From NCBI GenBank assembly GCA_021234155.1, contig JAJEKV010000026.1, positions 5,592,189 to 5,656,188 of the forward strand: DNA of 64,000 nucleotides. Reading direction: 5' to 3'. Positions 44,595-55,434 of this stretch are shown here, piece by piece (positions within the stretch are counted from its first letter, which is position 1; each line of letters opens with the position of its first letter). This DNA comes from Isoetes taiwanensis (Eukaryota > Streptophyta > Lycopodiopsida > Isoetales > Isoetaceae). A model generated the notes under the pieces. It was not told where the DNA came from and did no database searches. It saw only the letters and a program-made list of their open reading frames with translations. The translations under genes were made by a program, and so were the position numbers.

Positions 44595-46834
44595 TTTTTA
44601 ATGGTAGCTAAGCATTGGTATGACGAGGTTTTATGCTTAGTTTGTTCAAGTATGCCCCTCTCACATTAGTACATCACTAGACCTATTTTGTTCGAGGATT
44701 TCTTTTGCATGCCTTTGTTGCTTTTCCTGATATTCATCGCATTTTATCCATCATTTTCATCTATTATGGCCATTGAGTCATATTGATTGCTATTCTCTTA
44801 GGGGCTCCCCTTTGTTGCCACTTTACCAATGTGCCACAAGTCCCTATGTTTTAATTTTACATAACAAATCCCCTTTGCTTAAGTTTTCATGTTTGTTAGT
44901 TCCTGCTACATAATCGATATGATCATTTATATTTCGTTTAAGTGCTTTCAACCTAGAGATGCTTCTCCATAATATATCCTGATCATTTAAACGTTGGTGA
45001 GTCCTATCCTTTATTGACTTAGAGACTCTATAGGGTTCACACTTTTGGAGTAAGAGTCACATGCTTTAGCCTCCTTTTGGGTTAAGCGTGGATTGACATA
45101 ATGTTTTTTTTTTTGCTTTCATTTGTACAAAGGTATTAAGCCTTTGGACTACACCATTTGGTTGAGGTTTCATGCATTGTTATTGTTATCATCCTTGCTT
45201 GTTATTTCTACAAGGTTGCAGATTCTATTTTCAAAGGTGCTATTTGCTTTGGATAATCATTCAGTGAGAAGTTAACGTTACATAAATTATTCATCCGGGT
45301 TCGTTTCTTAATCTCCAGTACTTTTGTTGTATGTTTGTTTCCTGTACATAGCTATCGATATTGTGTCTAGGATTTGACAGTCCCTCTATACTCGGGATTA
45401 TAATATTGTGTTTTATTACATTCGATGCATTGTTTTATTTCTTTAGCTTATTGTTCACATGAAATTGAGGGTCTTCATGTGTACATATCCTGTTTAAGTT
45501 CAGTTCTGTCTGTTGGTTAGGGTTGTTATCAAAGGTTGGCTAGTTGACTTTGGTTTTGCATCAAGTTGGTGTCTACGCTTCTATTTTTCACTTGGATGTT
45601 AGTTCCCATTTGAAGTTTATATTTTGCTCTACTTTTGCTCCATTTGGTTTATTATTTCTACATTTCATTTAATTTCTTTAATTCATGAGTTCCTTTGATC
45701 TAGTTGGCTCCCTTAGGCCCATTATTCATGTTAGTCCCCTTTTTGTTATTTTTCTGTTTCTTTTCTAGTTATCCCATGTGTTGCAGTTGTTCTACTAGTT
45801 TTCGTTGCTTTAATCATCTCAATGTGTATCCCATTAGTCCCTTTGTTCTAATTTGCTCCTTTTTAATCCATTCCCTGTAGCCATTTGTACTTTGTTTTCT
45901 TCATTAATTCTTTCAGTCCCATGTGTTATAATGCACATCTTGTTCTTCTAGTTCTGGTTTCTTTGCTCCAATCTGGCAATATTCCCACAGTTTATTGCTG
46001 TCCCTATCCTCTTTGTCCCTAGATTTTTCCAAGATCCTTTGCTCCAGGCATGTAATATACCTTTTGTTTTACCACCGCCATCTGTTTTTGTTCGCCGTTA
46101 TATGTTTAGATCCTTTGGGTATACTTGCCCCATTTGCTTTGTTGGTTCATGTTGTTTTGTTCTCTTGAGTAGTTCCTTTGCACTATATATTCCATTAGTT
46201 GAAGTAGCTTCATTCATTATATGAGCATCTCTAGTTCTATTTTGCTTCGTTCCGCTTTTATTTGTTTCCCTTTATACTCTTTTTTGCCCCTTTTAGACCA
46301 TCATATTTGTCTCATTTCATCTTATATTAAAACTTTCCTTGGCAATTTGCTCTGTTTGGATCATTGTTCAGGTATTCTACTAGTGCCTTTAGTCATTTTA
46401 GGCTCTACTGTTATTTTACCTAATCCAGTCATCCTAGTAGTCTTTCTTGCTCCTTTAATCTTGGGTTCCATTCTATTCTATTATTCTCTTTGATCTTCTT
46501 TCATTATTTACTTTGTTGCATTTGCTAGCCCATTTAGTCATGTCTGTTCTATTCTATTCGTGCCATTAACTCCATAGTCTTTGTTTCTAATTGTCATTAA
46601 TTCATTGGTTTTATTGTTGGAACGTCTCTGTGGCTTTCCTTTGCTTTAGCATTAGATGTAGATTCAGGTATGCAAATAGATTTGTTAGTCCCCCTTTTGA
46701 TTCTTTTCATTGTTCTACTTGCTCTAGTTGCATCCCTTGTTCTAGGGTTGCTTATTAGTATTTAAACCCATTACTACCTTTGTTATTTTGGTTCCGATTC
46801 CTTCTGCTTTCTAATTTTGACCCCAATATTGTCT
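44595..46834. repeat. Pyrimidine-rich degenerate repeat, left part
   Basis: The strand is dominated by T and C, with words such as TTTGTTCTA, CCATTTG, TTGCTCC and TAGTCCC scattered through it. Segments near 46440 (TTGCTCCTTTAATCTTG) and 46565 (CATTAACTCCATAGTC) recur near 55804 and 55935 on the other side of LINE B, showing a long, weakly conserved tandem structure. Open frames here are composition effects. No gene is seen. Confidence 0.6.
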
Positions 46835-46852
46835 ATATATCCTATCTATCTC
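46835..46852. other. Target-site duplication of LINE B, left copy
   Basis: ATATATCCTATCTATCTC, identical to 55435-55452 on the other side of the element. Confidence 0.85.
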
Positions 46853-47052
46853 TTTTTAATTGAAGGCAATATATATTAAATATGTGTAATAAAGGTTCAA
46901 AAAGGAGCATTGAGCGCTCTAACTTTTAGGAAGTAACCTTTAGGAAAGGGTAGGTTATTGACCCTGAAAAACCCAACTATCCCAAAAACATACAAAGCAT
47001 AAGAGTTTATGGAAGTTACAGATATAAACTGGTAGCAGAGTAAGCCGAAGGC

Positions 47053-47400
47053 TTAGTAATCACCCGAGAACCGTCTTTTCTTGGGTTCTCTTTTGGAATG
47101 GTCTTTTCTTCCCATTCCCTTGTTGGCTACAATAAAGAGGCAGTAGGGGCACTTGCATAAATGAGCTTTTCCTGGGTTGAATCTGTCCTTCTTGTCTTTT
47201 GCATTGCATAAGATATATCTTTTTTCATCAAAATAAGAGAGGCAAGCACAGTTGCAATTACAGTCTTCACCATGTCCATTTGGTACTTCAACTCCAAATT
47301 GTGTCAGCCAGAGCGCATTTGCATGGAGATTCATCCTTTTCCACCTCAGTCTTTTGAACATAATCAAAGTATTACCTGTAAATAAGGAAAAAACCAACAT
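47053..47400 (-). CDS. LINE B ORF3, Cys-rich basic protein of unknown function
   Basis: The ATG at 47400 follows the ORF2 stop (47416-47418) by 15 bases; in LINE A the same two codons overlap. The 115-residue product has FKRLRWKRMNLHAN, CNCNCAC, ILCNAKDKKDRFNP, CKCPYC and a basic tail (KGMGRK...KREPKKRR). LINE A ORF3 shares the RxxWKxxxLxAN start, the CNC cluster, CxAKDxKxRxN, the CxCxxC and GKGRK. Conservation of spacing with many replaced residues suggests selection on the protein. Two Cys groups plus basic ends suggest a zinc-binding RNA or DNA partner; this is inference. Both copies also share TTATTTACAGG just inside the frame, which could be a splice acceptor. Confidence 0.65.
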   Translation of the reverse strand: MLVFSLFTGNTLIMFKRLRWKRMNLHANALWLTQFGVEVPNGHGEDCNCNCACLSYFDEKRYILCNAKDKKDRFNPGKAHLCKCPYCLFIVANKGMGRKDHSKREPKKRRFSGDY

Positions 47401-47415
47401 AAGTAATTTTAAACC

Positions 47416-48455
47416 TTACTGTTGATTTCCATATACCTCAAGGACCCAATTAATATCAAATTGGGCTTGCTTGATGATGGCATTAGGCCAGATAATTTCC
47501 TCCTTAAAGATTAAGGAATTTCTACCCTTCCACATTCTCCACATGAGAATATATCTTCTCCATTCAACAGGGTTCTCAGGGAAGAAGTGGTATGCATATT
47601 AGAAAGGCCTGGAATGTTCAGTTCAGATTCAGCCAGCTCCAACACCCATTCTGCCCATAGGCAATCTTTAAATAAATGTGCTTCATCCTCTTGATCCTGC
47701 AAGCATCTAACACAGATATCAGAGTTAGACATATTGAGCCTCCATCTCTTACTATTGGTGGCAAGGGCTTTATGCCAAAGTTGCCACATAAAAGCTTTGA
47801 TTTTCGGATGAATTGGGCTCTTCCACATAAATGTCAGATTTTTGAGTACCCTGTCAGGGTCAATATTCCATTTCAAATGAATGGATACTTCTTGGTTTCT
47901 ATTGAGATACCTGTAGGCCAAGCTGACTTTATAGCCACAAAAACCATTAATATGCCAAAAAACATTAGTATCATGCCATTCTCCATAAGCCAATCTTTGG
48001 GTAATACTATTGAAAAGCTGCCTGGAGTCATCTCCTAGATCTGCAAGATTGGAATCTTGGTAAACAAAATCAATGTTAGGGTCATCCAGAATCAGAGAGG
48101 GGCTCCAAAAAATAGGCTGGTCCTGTGAGAGTCCTTCTTTCCATGTATACATTCCTCTTACCTTTAACCATGCTCTAATCCACTTCTTAATAATCAAGGG
48201 CATGGTGGTGGGGATGGTAAAATCAAAGTAGATATTGTGAGGAAGCTGCATATTAAGATTTCTCCAGCCAAAGGGGTGGCACTTCTTAATGTAATGGGAA
48301 ATGAGAGTACTCACAGGGTGATTAATCTGGTTGTTGCAAGCCCTGAAGAAATATTTTGCAGCCAAAGCAGTGGCCTGCTTCTCAATGTTTATGACCCCAG
48401 ACCTCCAATTCTTTTGTGCTTGCAGCATTCTTCCATAGAGATAGGAATCCAGCAT
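47416..48455 (-). pseudogene. LINE B ORF2 C-terminal region with RVT-type zinc finger
   Basis: The open part 48455-47511 reads through helices typical of the region after the RT thumb, then KNLTFMWKSPIHPKIKAFMW, HKALAT, and finger residues CVRCL...EAHLFKDCLWAEWVLEL. A shift near 47560 moves the true reading to WRRYILMWRMWKGRNS and DINWVLEVYGNQQ, ending at TAA 47416-47418. LINE A matches throughout. The zinc finger (zf-RVT) is typical of plant LINE ORF2. Confidence 0.85.
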
Positions 48456-49560
48456 CTTCTGCTAGATCCACCTGCTATAAACCTTCCAATAATGCTTTGC
48501 ATTTTGGTCAAGACTTTCTTAGGGGCCATAATGATGGAGGACTGATAAACCTGAGAGGAAGAGATAACCAAGTTTGCCAGAATAGCTCTCCCATTTTTGG
48601 ACAGGAACTTGGAATTAAGGGAGTCAACTTTTTCATAAAATTTATCAAAATTAAATCCTCCCAAAGTTCACAAGCATTAACCCTTATAGCAAAGGGGATA
48701 CCTAGAATTTTAGTTTTAGTATTGGAGAGATACATACATCCCAGTCTTGCTGCTGCAAGCTCACCCTCCACTTGATGCCTAGAAATTAACTTGGTCTTGA
48801 CAGAATTGATTCTGCAACCCGAGCACTTGCCAAAGTCTTCCAGGATAGCTAGAGTGTTCTGGATGGATTGGTCTTCCAAATGTAGAAATAAAAACGTGTC
48901 ATCTGCAAAGTGGACGTTAAGAATCTCACCATCCTCCTGAGTGGGAAGCCTGAGACCCTTGATTAGTTGAAGATCCTTTGCTCTTTTAAGGTTGCTATTT
49001 AATCCTTCCATCACAATAAAAAAAAAAGGAAAGGTGCAAGTGGGCATCCCTGTTTGACCCCCCTTTTGATATCAAAAAAAGGGCTACATTCACCATTAAT
49101 GAGAACAGCAGATCTGGAATTTTTAAGGATGGCTTGGAAAATTGAGATTACCTCCTCAGAGAATCCAAGTTTCCTACAGCACCAGCAAAGAAAAGCCCAA
49201 CTTACAGTATCAAAAGCCTTTGTGATGTCCAACTTGAGGAGGCCAATTGACTGGTTGGAATCTTTGGCCCAGGAGATACCCAAGGATGCAGCAGCAACAT
49301 TGTCAAGAATACCTTCCCAAAGAATGTTATAGATATGATTTCTTTTCACTCTGCCCTTAGCCTTGATGAAGAAATACTTTGAATTACTCCTTTCATCTTC
49401 CTTTAACTCCTTCACCTTTGCTTTGATCTTCCAACCCCTGGCAATTCTTATTTCTTCTCTTTCGATTTGGATCTTGATTTCATCTTTTTGTTGTCCATTA
49501 GCCAAATCTAGCTGGGATCTGAGGTCCTGCAGATGGGCAGTATTACTTCTATGGACCTCT
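48389..49560 (-). pseudogene. LINE B ORF2 reverse transcriptase, N-terminal part deleted, frameshifted
   Basis: The RT copies the element RNA at the nick. The linker before the RT (49505-49310) has SNSKYFFIKAKGRVKRN. It then jumps to AKDSNQSIGLLKLDITKAFD with only a few residues between, so the KAPGPDG, RPISL and Q-x-x-F-R blocks, about 130-150 residues, are missing. The palm follows: DTVSW, GVKQGCPLAPFLF, VHFADDTFLFLH (catalytic FADD), CSGCRINSVKTKLI and TKILGIPF. A shift near 48660 leads into SLNSKFLSKNGRAILANLVI. The deletion would abolish activity. Confidence 0.9.
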
Positions 49561-49708
49561 TTTCCCTAAATTTTGAGCCAATTCTTGATTCTCTTGGAGA
49601 CCTTAACCCACCAATCCATCCAACCCCTGATACCAATAGGCTTAACTTCCTGAGAGATAATTTGCTGAAGGTTGTGCAAAAAGTCATCCTGATCCAAAAG
49701 ATTAGTGT

Positions 49709-50470
49709 TTAATTTGAAGTAAGAGTTCCTCTTCCTCTGAGACTGTTATCACAAATGCTTATAAGCTGGGGGAAATGGTCAGAAAGAGTGTAGTTGGTAA
49801 GGTTAGTGACCCTAGTGCTGTTGTTCCAAAGGGATTCACTAAGATAGAATCTGTCATGGAGGCAGCAAACAGGCTGAGCTCTGTGATCACTCCAACTATA
49901 GGAATGAGGATTAACTCTGGCCAAAGAGAGGTGGTGAGAATGTAGGAGGGAGTTCCAACTTGAGAATTCATTGTCAGTCAAAGGTCTGAAATTGGTGTTC
50001 CTCATATAGCTATGAGTAACCATATTGAAGTCACCAGCTAAAATGCAATCATCATAAGGAATTCTCTCTAGACTTCTATTTATAACATCCCAAAGGCCAA
50101 TTCTATCAGGGGTCTGGTGATAGGCATAAACATTAATAAAGGCAATTCTTCTATCTCCAACTTTTCCATGGATAATCTGCCATCTCCTACTATTGTCATT
50201 AACCATCTGAATATCATCCATGTTGAGTCTGTTATTCCAAGCTATGGTTATGCCTGCAGAAGTGTTGTTAGCTTTGAGAGACCAATGCTGAAAGTTAACA
50301 GGCAGAACATCTCTGATTACATAGTTAATATTATCATCATAAATTTTATGCTCTTGGAAAAAAATAAAATCCAAATTCATAGAGCTTAGACAAACCTTTA
50401 ATCTATCTCTCTTGATATTCGAATTGATGCCTTGGATATTCCAAGTGATGCCTTTAAGACTTAAATCCAT
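49709..50470 (-). pseudogene. LINE B ORF2 endonuclease (APE-like) domain
   Basis: ATG 50470 lies in CTAATGG, like the ORF2 start of LINE A. Motifs are GITWNIQGINS, FFQEHKI, INVYAYH, LAGDFNMV, YSWSDHR and LSDHFP, all catalytic positions present. The domain is open for 253 codons and then ends in a stop; the LINE reading continues in another frame (LLDQDDFLHNLQQI, then GWMDWWVKVSKRI). The ORF1 tail overlaps this start in another frame. Confidence 0.9.
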
Positions 50471-50702
50471 TAGAGAGGGTCTTTCTTGGGGATCTTCTTA
50501 GGGGTCCCAAGGTGTAATCTTTAGGGCTTTTCTTCCCTCTTTTTCTTCTGCTGTTGACTGTTGACCAAGTCACATCTTCCAAATTGGAAGTCTTACTAAT
50601 GACCTGTAGATCAAAGTCGTCCTCTGATTCTTCCTTCCTGATTTCCTCACAAGAACCAAAGTTGTCATTTAAAATACCAAGATCCAAAGTCGAGATGCTC
50701 AT
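50454..50702 (-). pseudogene. LINE B ORF1 C-terminal basic tail
   Basis: The frame reads acidic (EEIRKEESEDDFDLQ) then VTWSTVNSRRKRGKKSP and LRRSPRKTLSNG. LINE A has the equivalent DWQMVTKKKGRGRKK and ISPRKS at the end of ORF1. The W-x-x-V-basic-SPRK pattern is usual just ahead of ORF2 in plant L1s. In LINE B a 500-bp insert separates it from the rest of ORF1. Confidence 0.7.
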
Positions 50703-51217
50703 ACAAAAAATACAATGCTAATAGATGTTTGGCTGGTGTACCTGCCGAAAGCTTATCACCGGGATTAAAAAACCTCGCCCTTTCGGGTTTTCGAGGAAAA
50801 ACCCTAGTGATAAGCCTTCGGCAAGGGACTTGGACAAACGTAAGGCATAGAAATCGCTCCCAAAAACCCACGCATGGAGAAGTCGAAACAGATGCCACTC
50901 GCCAACCTGTACCTACACATCACCAACACAAAAAAACGAGACAAAACAAACCTCCCAGAGTGGAGGGGCTGATCACGCGTGCCACGCGACAAAAACAAAA
51001 ACCTCTTCAAATAGAGGGGCTGGTCACGCGTGCCAGGCGACAAATACAATAAACAAAGAAGGGGGGGAGGGTGGGTTCAAAGAGAATAAGGTACTGCTGA
51101 GAGAAGAGGAAGTGCCGATGAGACGTTGATGCAGAACCGCGCCTAAAATAGCGAACTCCCAACCAGAAAGGGCATGCGCCGCATGCATGCATGCAAGACA
51201 TGCATGCTCGCCCCATT
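50703..51217. other. Extra segment in LINE B between ORF1 and its tail
   Basis: LINE A has no sequence here, so this looks like an insertion. It contains an inverted repeat (GCCGAAAGCTTATCAC with GTGATAAGCCTTCGGC, 50742-50822) and two direct repeats around GAGGGGCTGATCACGCGTGCC (50963 and 51015). A GCATGC-rich stretch lies at 51172-51210. No coding region is recognised and no target duplication was seen. Confidence 0.5.
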
Positions 51218-53012
51218 CTAGAATGTCGATCCAATGTCTCGGATCGATGGGATATTTATAGGATCAACTCTGATTACCACCTTGGAGGGAAATTGAAATA
51301 TAATGCCTCTATCAGGAAAAAACATACCATGGTGATCTTTACAAGCATTATATTCCACCTTGGTTTGGTGGATTTCTTCTCGAGTAACCTCTTTGCTGAT
51401 GATGCAATCGGCCTTGTTGATGTGATCATTCTCCATGGTCTTGGATTTAGATCTCCAGACCTGCCTGCTTTGATTTGTTTCCACCTCTTTCTGCACATTA
51501 GTTTCCTTGTTCTCTTTAGGTGGAGAGAACTTAGCCAGAGGCAGCTTAGAGTAGGAAATGTTAAGATTAAATATGCCTCTGTTAGGGATTTTGCATGGAA
51601 TGCAGTCCTCCCAGTTAGAATAAATCTTTTCCTGAATACAGACAGAGGGGAAACTGGTTTGAGGGATTGAGATCTGAATGATCTCCCCTAAGCTACTAGC
51701 AATGGTTTTAAGATGAGAGATAGTCCAGCAGCCCATAGGCAAATTTGTGCAAGAGATCCAAGTGGTAGTAGCAATTGTAGAGAAATCCCCTGGAATATAG
51801 AAAGGATCCCATTTCATAATGTAGACTGGATATCCTGAGATTATAGAGATCTTTCTGATGAGAATTTGAGGGACACTCTTCTCTTCTTTACAAATAATTT
51901 GAAAAGTCTTATTGTCCAGTTTGAGGATAGAAAGAATAGGAACCAGAAGAGTTTTGGTGATCCAGTATTTCACAATGCTTAAGGAAGGGCAATTTTGGGG
52001 GAAATGGGCGAGAATTCCATGATTGGTATATCTGACCTTGGCCGAGTTGTCACTAATGTCACACAGGTCAAGAATGCCCTCATTTTTATCTGTAACTTTT
52101 TCTAAATTCCCGGGATCAGTGGCAACATTAACAGAATTCAAAGAATTGAGTAAAGCGTTCTTGTAGGAGTTACCATTGATTTTGTCATACTTCCCCATAA
52201 TTGGGACCGAGGACTTCAGATATTGCTTGGAGACTTTCGTTTTGTTTTTGTCCAGATTTTGCTCCTTGATGCTGGTACAGTTATGGCAGTCGCAGTCCGT
52301 CGGGTGAAAGTATCCATTACTGTCAGCAATTTTGCACTTGGTAGGAGTATGAAGCGGGAGTTGGTAGGTTTTGTAATCCATCTCCACCTCTTTCAAAGTT
52401 TCGGCGGCAAAAGAAGGAAATCTACTCTTGAAGCCTTTTCCGAAACTCTCTATAACATGATCATCGGCTTCCTCCCAGACTTTCACTAAACGAAAAGAGG
52501 CTTTTGATTTCCATCCAAGATCCTCAAGTTCTTCTACTAAAGTCTTTGCTGCCTGTAACATTTCCGTCATCGATCTTCTGAATATCTGATTTTTTAGGCT
52601 GCAACAGTCTTCTTTCGAGTGCCCAGTCTTCACTCTTATCAACTGGTACAGAAGTATGTCCATTTCCTGGATTTTTTGAAGCATCTGCCAAGCCAAGTCC
52701 CGGTCATTGGCTTTGCTTTCTTTGTACTGATTTTCTAGCCTTTGCATTTCGAGTTTACACACCATAATCTGCCCTTCTTTCGGTATTCCCATGCAATCTG
52801 ATGCGGCTTCTTGTTGTTCTCTAAATGTCAAAAGCAGCCTTAAGTTCTTTCATCTTAATCCAAGCTTGATCCTTCTTATCATCCAGAACAAATATTTGGT
52901 CCCAGCTTTGAATGATCAGAATGGGATCTGTATCCTTGTACTTATAGGGTATTCTTGAAGAGGATGAAGAACCTCCCGTGGCCAGTTTGTTTGTCAACTC
53001 CTTGGTCCTCAT
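51218..53012 (-). pseudogene. LINE B ORF1, DUF4283-like gag-type protein
   Basis: ORF1 starts at ATG 53012 (MRTKELTNKLATGG) and has a 1-nt shift near 52834, after which 537 codons are open. Parts in order: WDQIFVLDDKKDQAW; a helical region of about 150 residues; the Cys module with DCDCHNC near 52290; then the DUF4283-like part HFPQNCPSL, ILKLDNKTFQIIC, VYIMKWDPFYIPG, TTWISCTNLPMGCW and SLGEIIQISIPQ; and a polar C-terminus. LINE A aligns all along. The role is RNA packaging by analogy with plant L1 ORF1. One indel is enough to break the frame, so this copy decayed later than LINE A. Confidence 0.85.
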
Positions 53013-53360
53013 AGTGCAACAGGGAGAAGAGTAGCGATCGAGGAAGGGAAAAGAGACAAGAACAAACTAAAAAGAAGGAAGAGGAAGGGGAAAAAAGGAT
53101 CTTGAAGGGGGAAAAGAGATGGGGGGGAACGAAAGGTCCGAAAAAGGGAATAAAGGAAAGAAAGAATGATTGGAATGGAACGGAAAGCTGCTGAGACAAT
53201 GAAGAGGGGCAGCTCGTACCCTGGGTCCCCTGCTGGGATCTAATCAGGGGTGAGGGGTCCCATCAGTCGTCAGAAGACAGCAGAATCGAAATAACCAGAA
53301 AAACCAGAAAATCAGAGAAAAGAAAAGAAAATAATATGGGGGAACCAAGAGTCGACAGGG
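53013..53360 (-). other. LINE B leader between ORF0 and ORF1, pyrimidine-rich
   Basis: Read on the element strand this 350-base stretch is almost purely T and C with short runs (CTTTTCCC, TCTTTCTTTCC). LINE A has only 50 bases here, so the tract is either an expansion in B or a deletion in A. A pyrimidine tract before an inner start codon could help internal initiation; that is inference. Confidence 0.45.
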
Positions 53361-53455
53361 TTAGTTAGCCACCCCAAACCTCCAGACCACGATACCAAGA
53401 TATCCAAAAAATTCTGCTGGCTGAAGATCGAAGAAATCTGCCCAGTGGTGCAGGG
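53361..53455 (-). pseudogene. LINE B ORF0, 3' portion beyond the LTR insertion
   Basis: Reading on from the LTR edge gives HHWADFFDLQPAEFFGYLG and ends at TAA 53361-53363. It continues in frame from the part at 55037-55408 once the LTR and one CAGGG are ignored, and matches LINE A (WALFFNLQPAES). Confidence 0.65.
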
Positions 53456-55036
53456 TGTGACGTTCCAGCATAATATACGCCCTAATACGTATATTATACT
53501 GCCACGTCACACGTACATGTCACAAGTGACATGTACTTGAGAGTAGGACAACGTTGCACCTAGGAGCTAAAGGTTGCACCTAGGGGGCAACCTTGGATGT
53601 TGGGTATGTAATTAAACATACACAACAAAAGGTTCCTTGTTCATCCATTTCCAAATGGCCTAAAGCCATTTGCCCATGTGGATGCCCTAACCTAGATAGG
53701 GTCTATATAAGGGCTAAAACCCTAGACCCTAGCTCTCCTTTCACTTTGCCAATTAGGGTTTTCTAGAGCTTCCTTTCCTCATTCGCAATTAGGGCTTTCC
53801 TGGGCCAATTCGGCCAAGGTAAGGCTCAAAATCGCATTGCCAGGCTCCGAAAAGTCGGATTTGCACAATAGGTTGCTGAGTAGCAGCCGCTTCGCAAGAT
53901 CGAGAACATGGACGCCTTCCAAGGATCAGGAGCAAGCCAAGGAGCAGGTATCTAGTTGTTCTGTTGTGCAAAACCGTCTTTAGGCATGGCAATATGCCGG
54001 GTTAGTATGTTAGATCATCTCTGGAAGCCTTGTAGATCCCTAGATCTGAGACTCTAACGAATGAACCTAACATTGGATGTTAAGTAGATAGATTGATATG
54101 ATTCTCTATCTGTGTTCTCGCGGATATTGCATGTATTCCACTCTATGATCTCCTTTGTTGTGGGAAGGGGGTAGAGACCTAAAGGCCGTGTAGAAGATGC
54201 TCCTAGCATAGCACCTTAGTTCCCACGTAAGTGCGCCCCGCGGCACGTGAGCCCACCGATGTGGGTGAAGGGGCAAGGCGGTTGATAAGAGGAACTTGTC
54301 TCATCGCTGACCTCGGGTAGTAAAGCCTATCGGGGTCTTTCTGGCTAGGCTTAATGGCTTGCCAATGCGTGTGGGCAAGGCATGAGCTCGACACTCGTGG
54401 GTGGTGGATATGACCTTCCGGTGAGTTCAAGTCGAATAAGGGCAGTGGCCCTCTAGCCGCCTCGCGATGAGCATGGATACCTCTCTCGGAGGAGAGGCAG
54501 CTCTCTTCCCGCCTCGCCGGGGTTGGGGAGATGCAACCCGGCCAGTAGCCCCTCCTATTATTCACCCGGCAGCTACTCTGCCAAGTTCCAACACTTTTCA
54601 CCCTACTGCGCAAAGTGTGCACGGGAGGGGCGGATGGAGTGGACTACCTAAGCCATGTTCTATGCCGCCCAAATCCATTGCCATGAATTCATGCCCAAAT
54701 CTAACTCGAGGCCTAGCCGTCACCATCCCCTTGAGTTAGAGCACAGGTAGGACCTTCCCTTGTATTATTGTTATGAAGGTATTGCTGACTCTGTGATGTT
54801 GCTATGGTTATGGTGAATATGTTGTATATTATTAGTTGTGCTCACGTTTGTTTGTTACGCTTCCGCAGATAGGTCGATCCGATGGAAGACGGATGAATGA
54901 CACATCCACTCTTCCCTTGCTGGCTCTGCCCCCATGGGAGTGGAGTCGGGATAACCCTGTCCGCCGCAACCGCCGAGGGGAATGCTCCTCCTTTGAAAGT
55001 GCGATCGGCATCGTATAAGGAGTAGGGGACGTCACA
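53456..55036 (+). mobile_element. Solo LTR 1, inserted in ORF0 of LINE B
   Basis: The 1581-bp unit begins TGTGACGTTCC and ends GGGGACGTCACA, with TG...CA ends, and is flanked by CAGGG on both sides (53451-53455 and 55037-55041). A second copy with its own 5-bp duplication is at 59751-61298. No internal retrotransposon sequence is present, so it is a solo LTR left by recombination. It carries a TATA box (TCTATATAAGG, 53702), a small ATG exon at 53908-53947 and a GAGGTGGACTACC-type conserved middle. The orientation is set by the TATA box and ATG. The superfamily is likely Ty3/Gypsy or Copia; the LTR alone does not decide. Confidence 0.9.
53702..53949 (+). promoter_or_regulatory. LTR 1 promoter, leader and mini-exon
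   Basis: TCTATATAAGG is followed 200 bases later by ATG 53908 and the peptide MDAFQGSGASQGA, then CAG and GTATCT, a donor-like site. LTR 2 has TCTATATAAGG at 60003, ATG 60165, MDAFRVGGASQGS and CAG GTATTT. ATG-to-donor length is 40 bases in both. Confidence 0.6.
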
Positions 55037-55408
55037 CAGGGGTTCGGTATCGAATTCGATAGGGACCTCTAGAAGGAAGAGGTTTCTTTCAAATCTATTA
55101 CCCAAAGCAATGTAAGGCTGAGAATTGTGGGCTGACACTCTGAGGGAGCCAATTCTGTCAAAACAAAGGATGCAAAGAAAAAACTTGTCAACAAATTCAA
55201 AATCTGCCCTACAGAAACCTATTCTGGACTGATTAGAGCTAGCTAAGTCGATTAAATTCTCCATGGCTTGAAGAGTATCCTCATAGCCTTGGGGTGGATG
55301 ACAAAACCCAGCCCCTGGAGAACAGCTTCGAGTAAAGCCTCATCCATCAAGGCTGGGTAGTGCACACTTCCCGAGGCGCGAGTAGGATGCGCGAGTGGGA
55401 TGCGCCAT
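55037..55408 (-). pseudogene. LINE B ORF0, 5' portion
   Basis: The frame can start at ATG 55408 (AAAAAAATGGCGCATCC), 26 bases inside the element, has a TGA after 22 codons, and is open from there through MENLIDLASSNQSRIGF, CFDRIGSLRVSAHN, NRFERNLFLLEVP and DTEPL up to the LTR. A neighbouring frame also reads well near the start (MDEALLEAVLQGLGF), so a small indel may have replaced the natural beginning. LINE A retains the matching 3' half. No known domain. The full ORF0 is about 150 codons. Confidence 0.55.
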
Positions 55409-55434
55409 TTTTTTATCAAGAACTTTCATCAATG

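Larger units (their letters stand above)
46853..55434 (-). mobile_element. LINE B: nearly full-length non-LTR retrotransposon, carrying a solo LTR
   Basis: The element spans 8582 bp including a 1581-bp solo LTR with its 5-bp duplication, so the LINE itself is about 7.0 kb. Perfect 18-bp target duplications flank it, and both flanks are the same pyrimidine-rich repeat. In its own direction it holds ORF0, a pyrimidine-rich leader, ORF1, an extra insert, a basic ORF1 tail, endonuclease, a partly deleted RT, zinc finger, ORF3 and a tail ending CCTTCAATTAAAAA. LINE A has the same plan. Frameshifts in ORF1 and ORF2 and the LTR in ORF0 make it inactive. The intact long target duplication shows ordinary target-primed insertion of a full-length copy. 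Confidence 0.9.

Noticed and set aside
54203-54739. Overlapping frames in the solo LTR as genes
   Set aside because: They are GC-rich shadows; only the short ATG exon with a matching donor is shared by both LTR copies.
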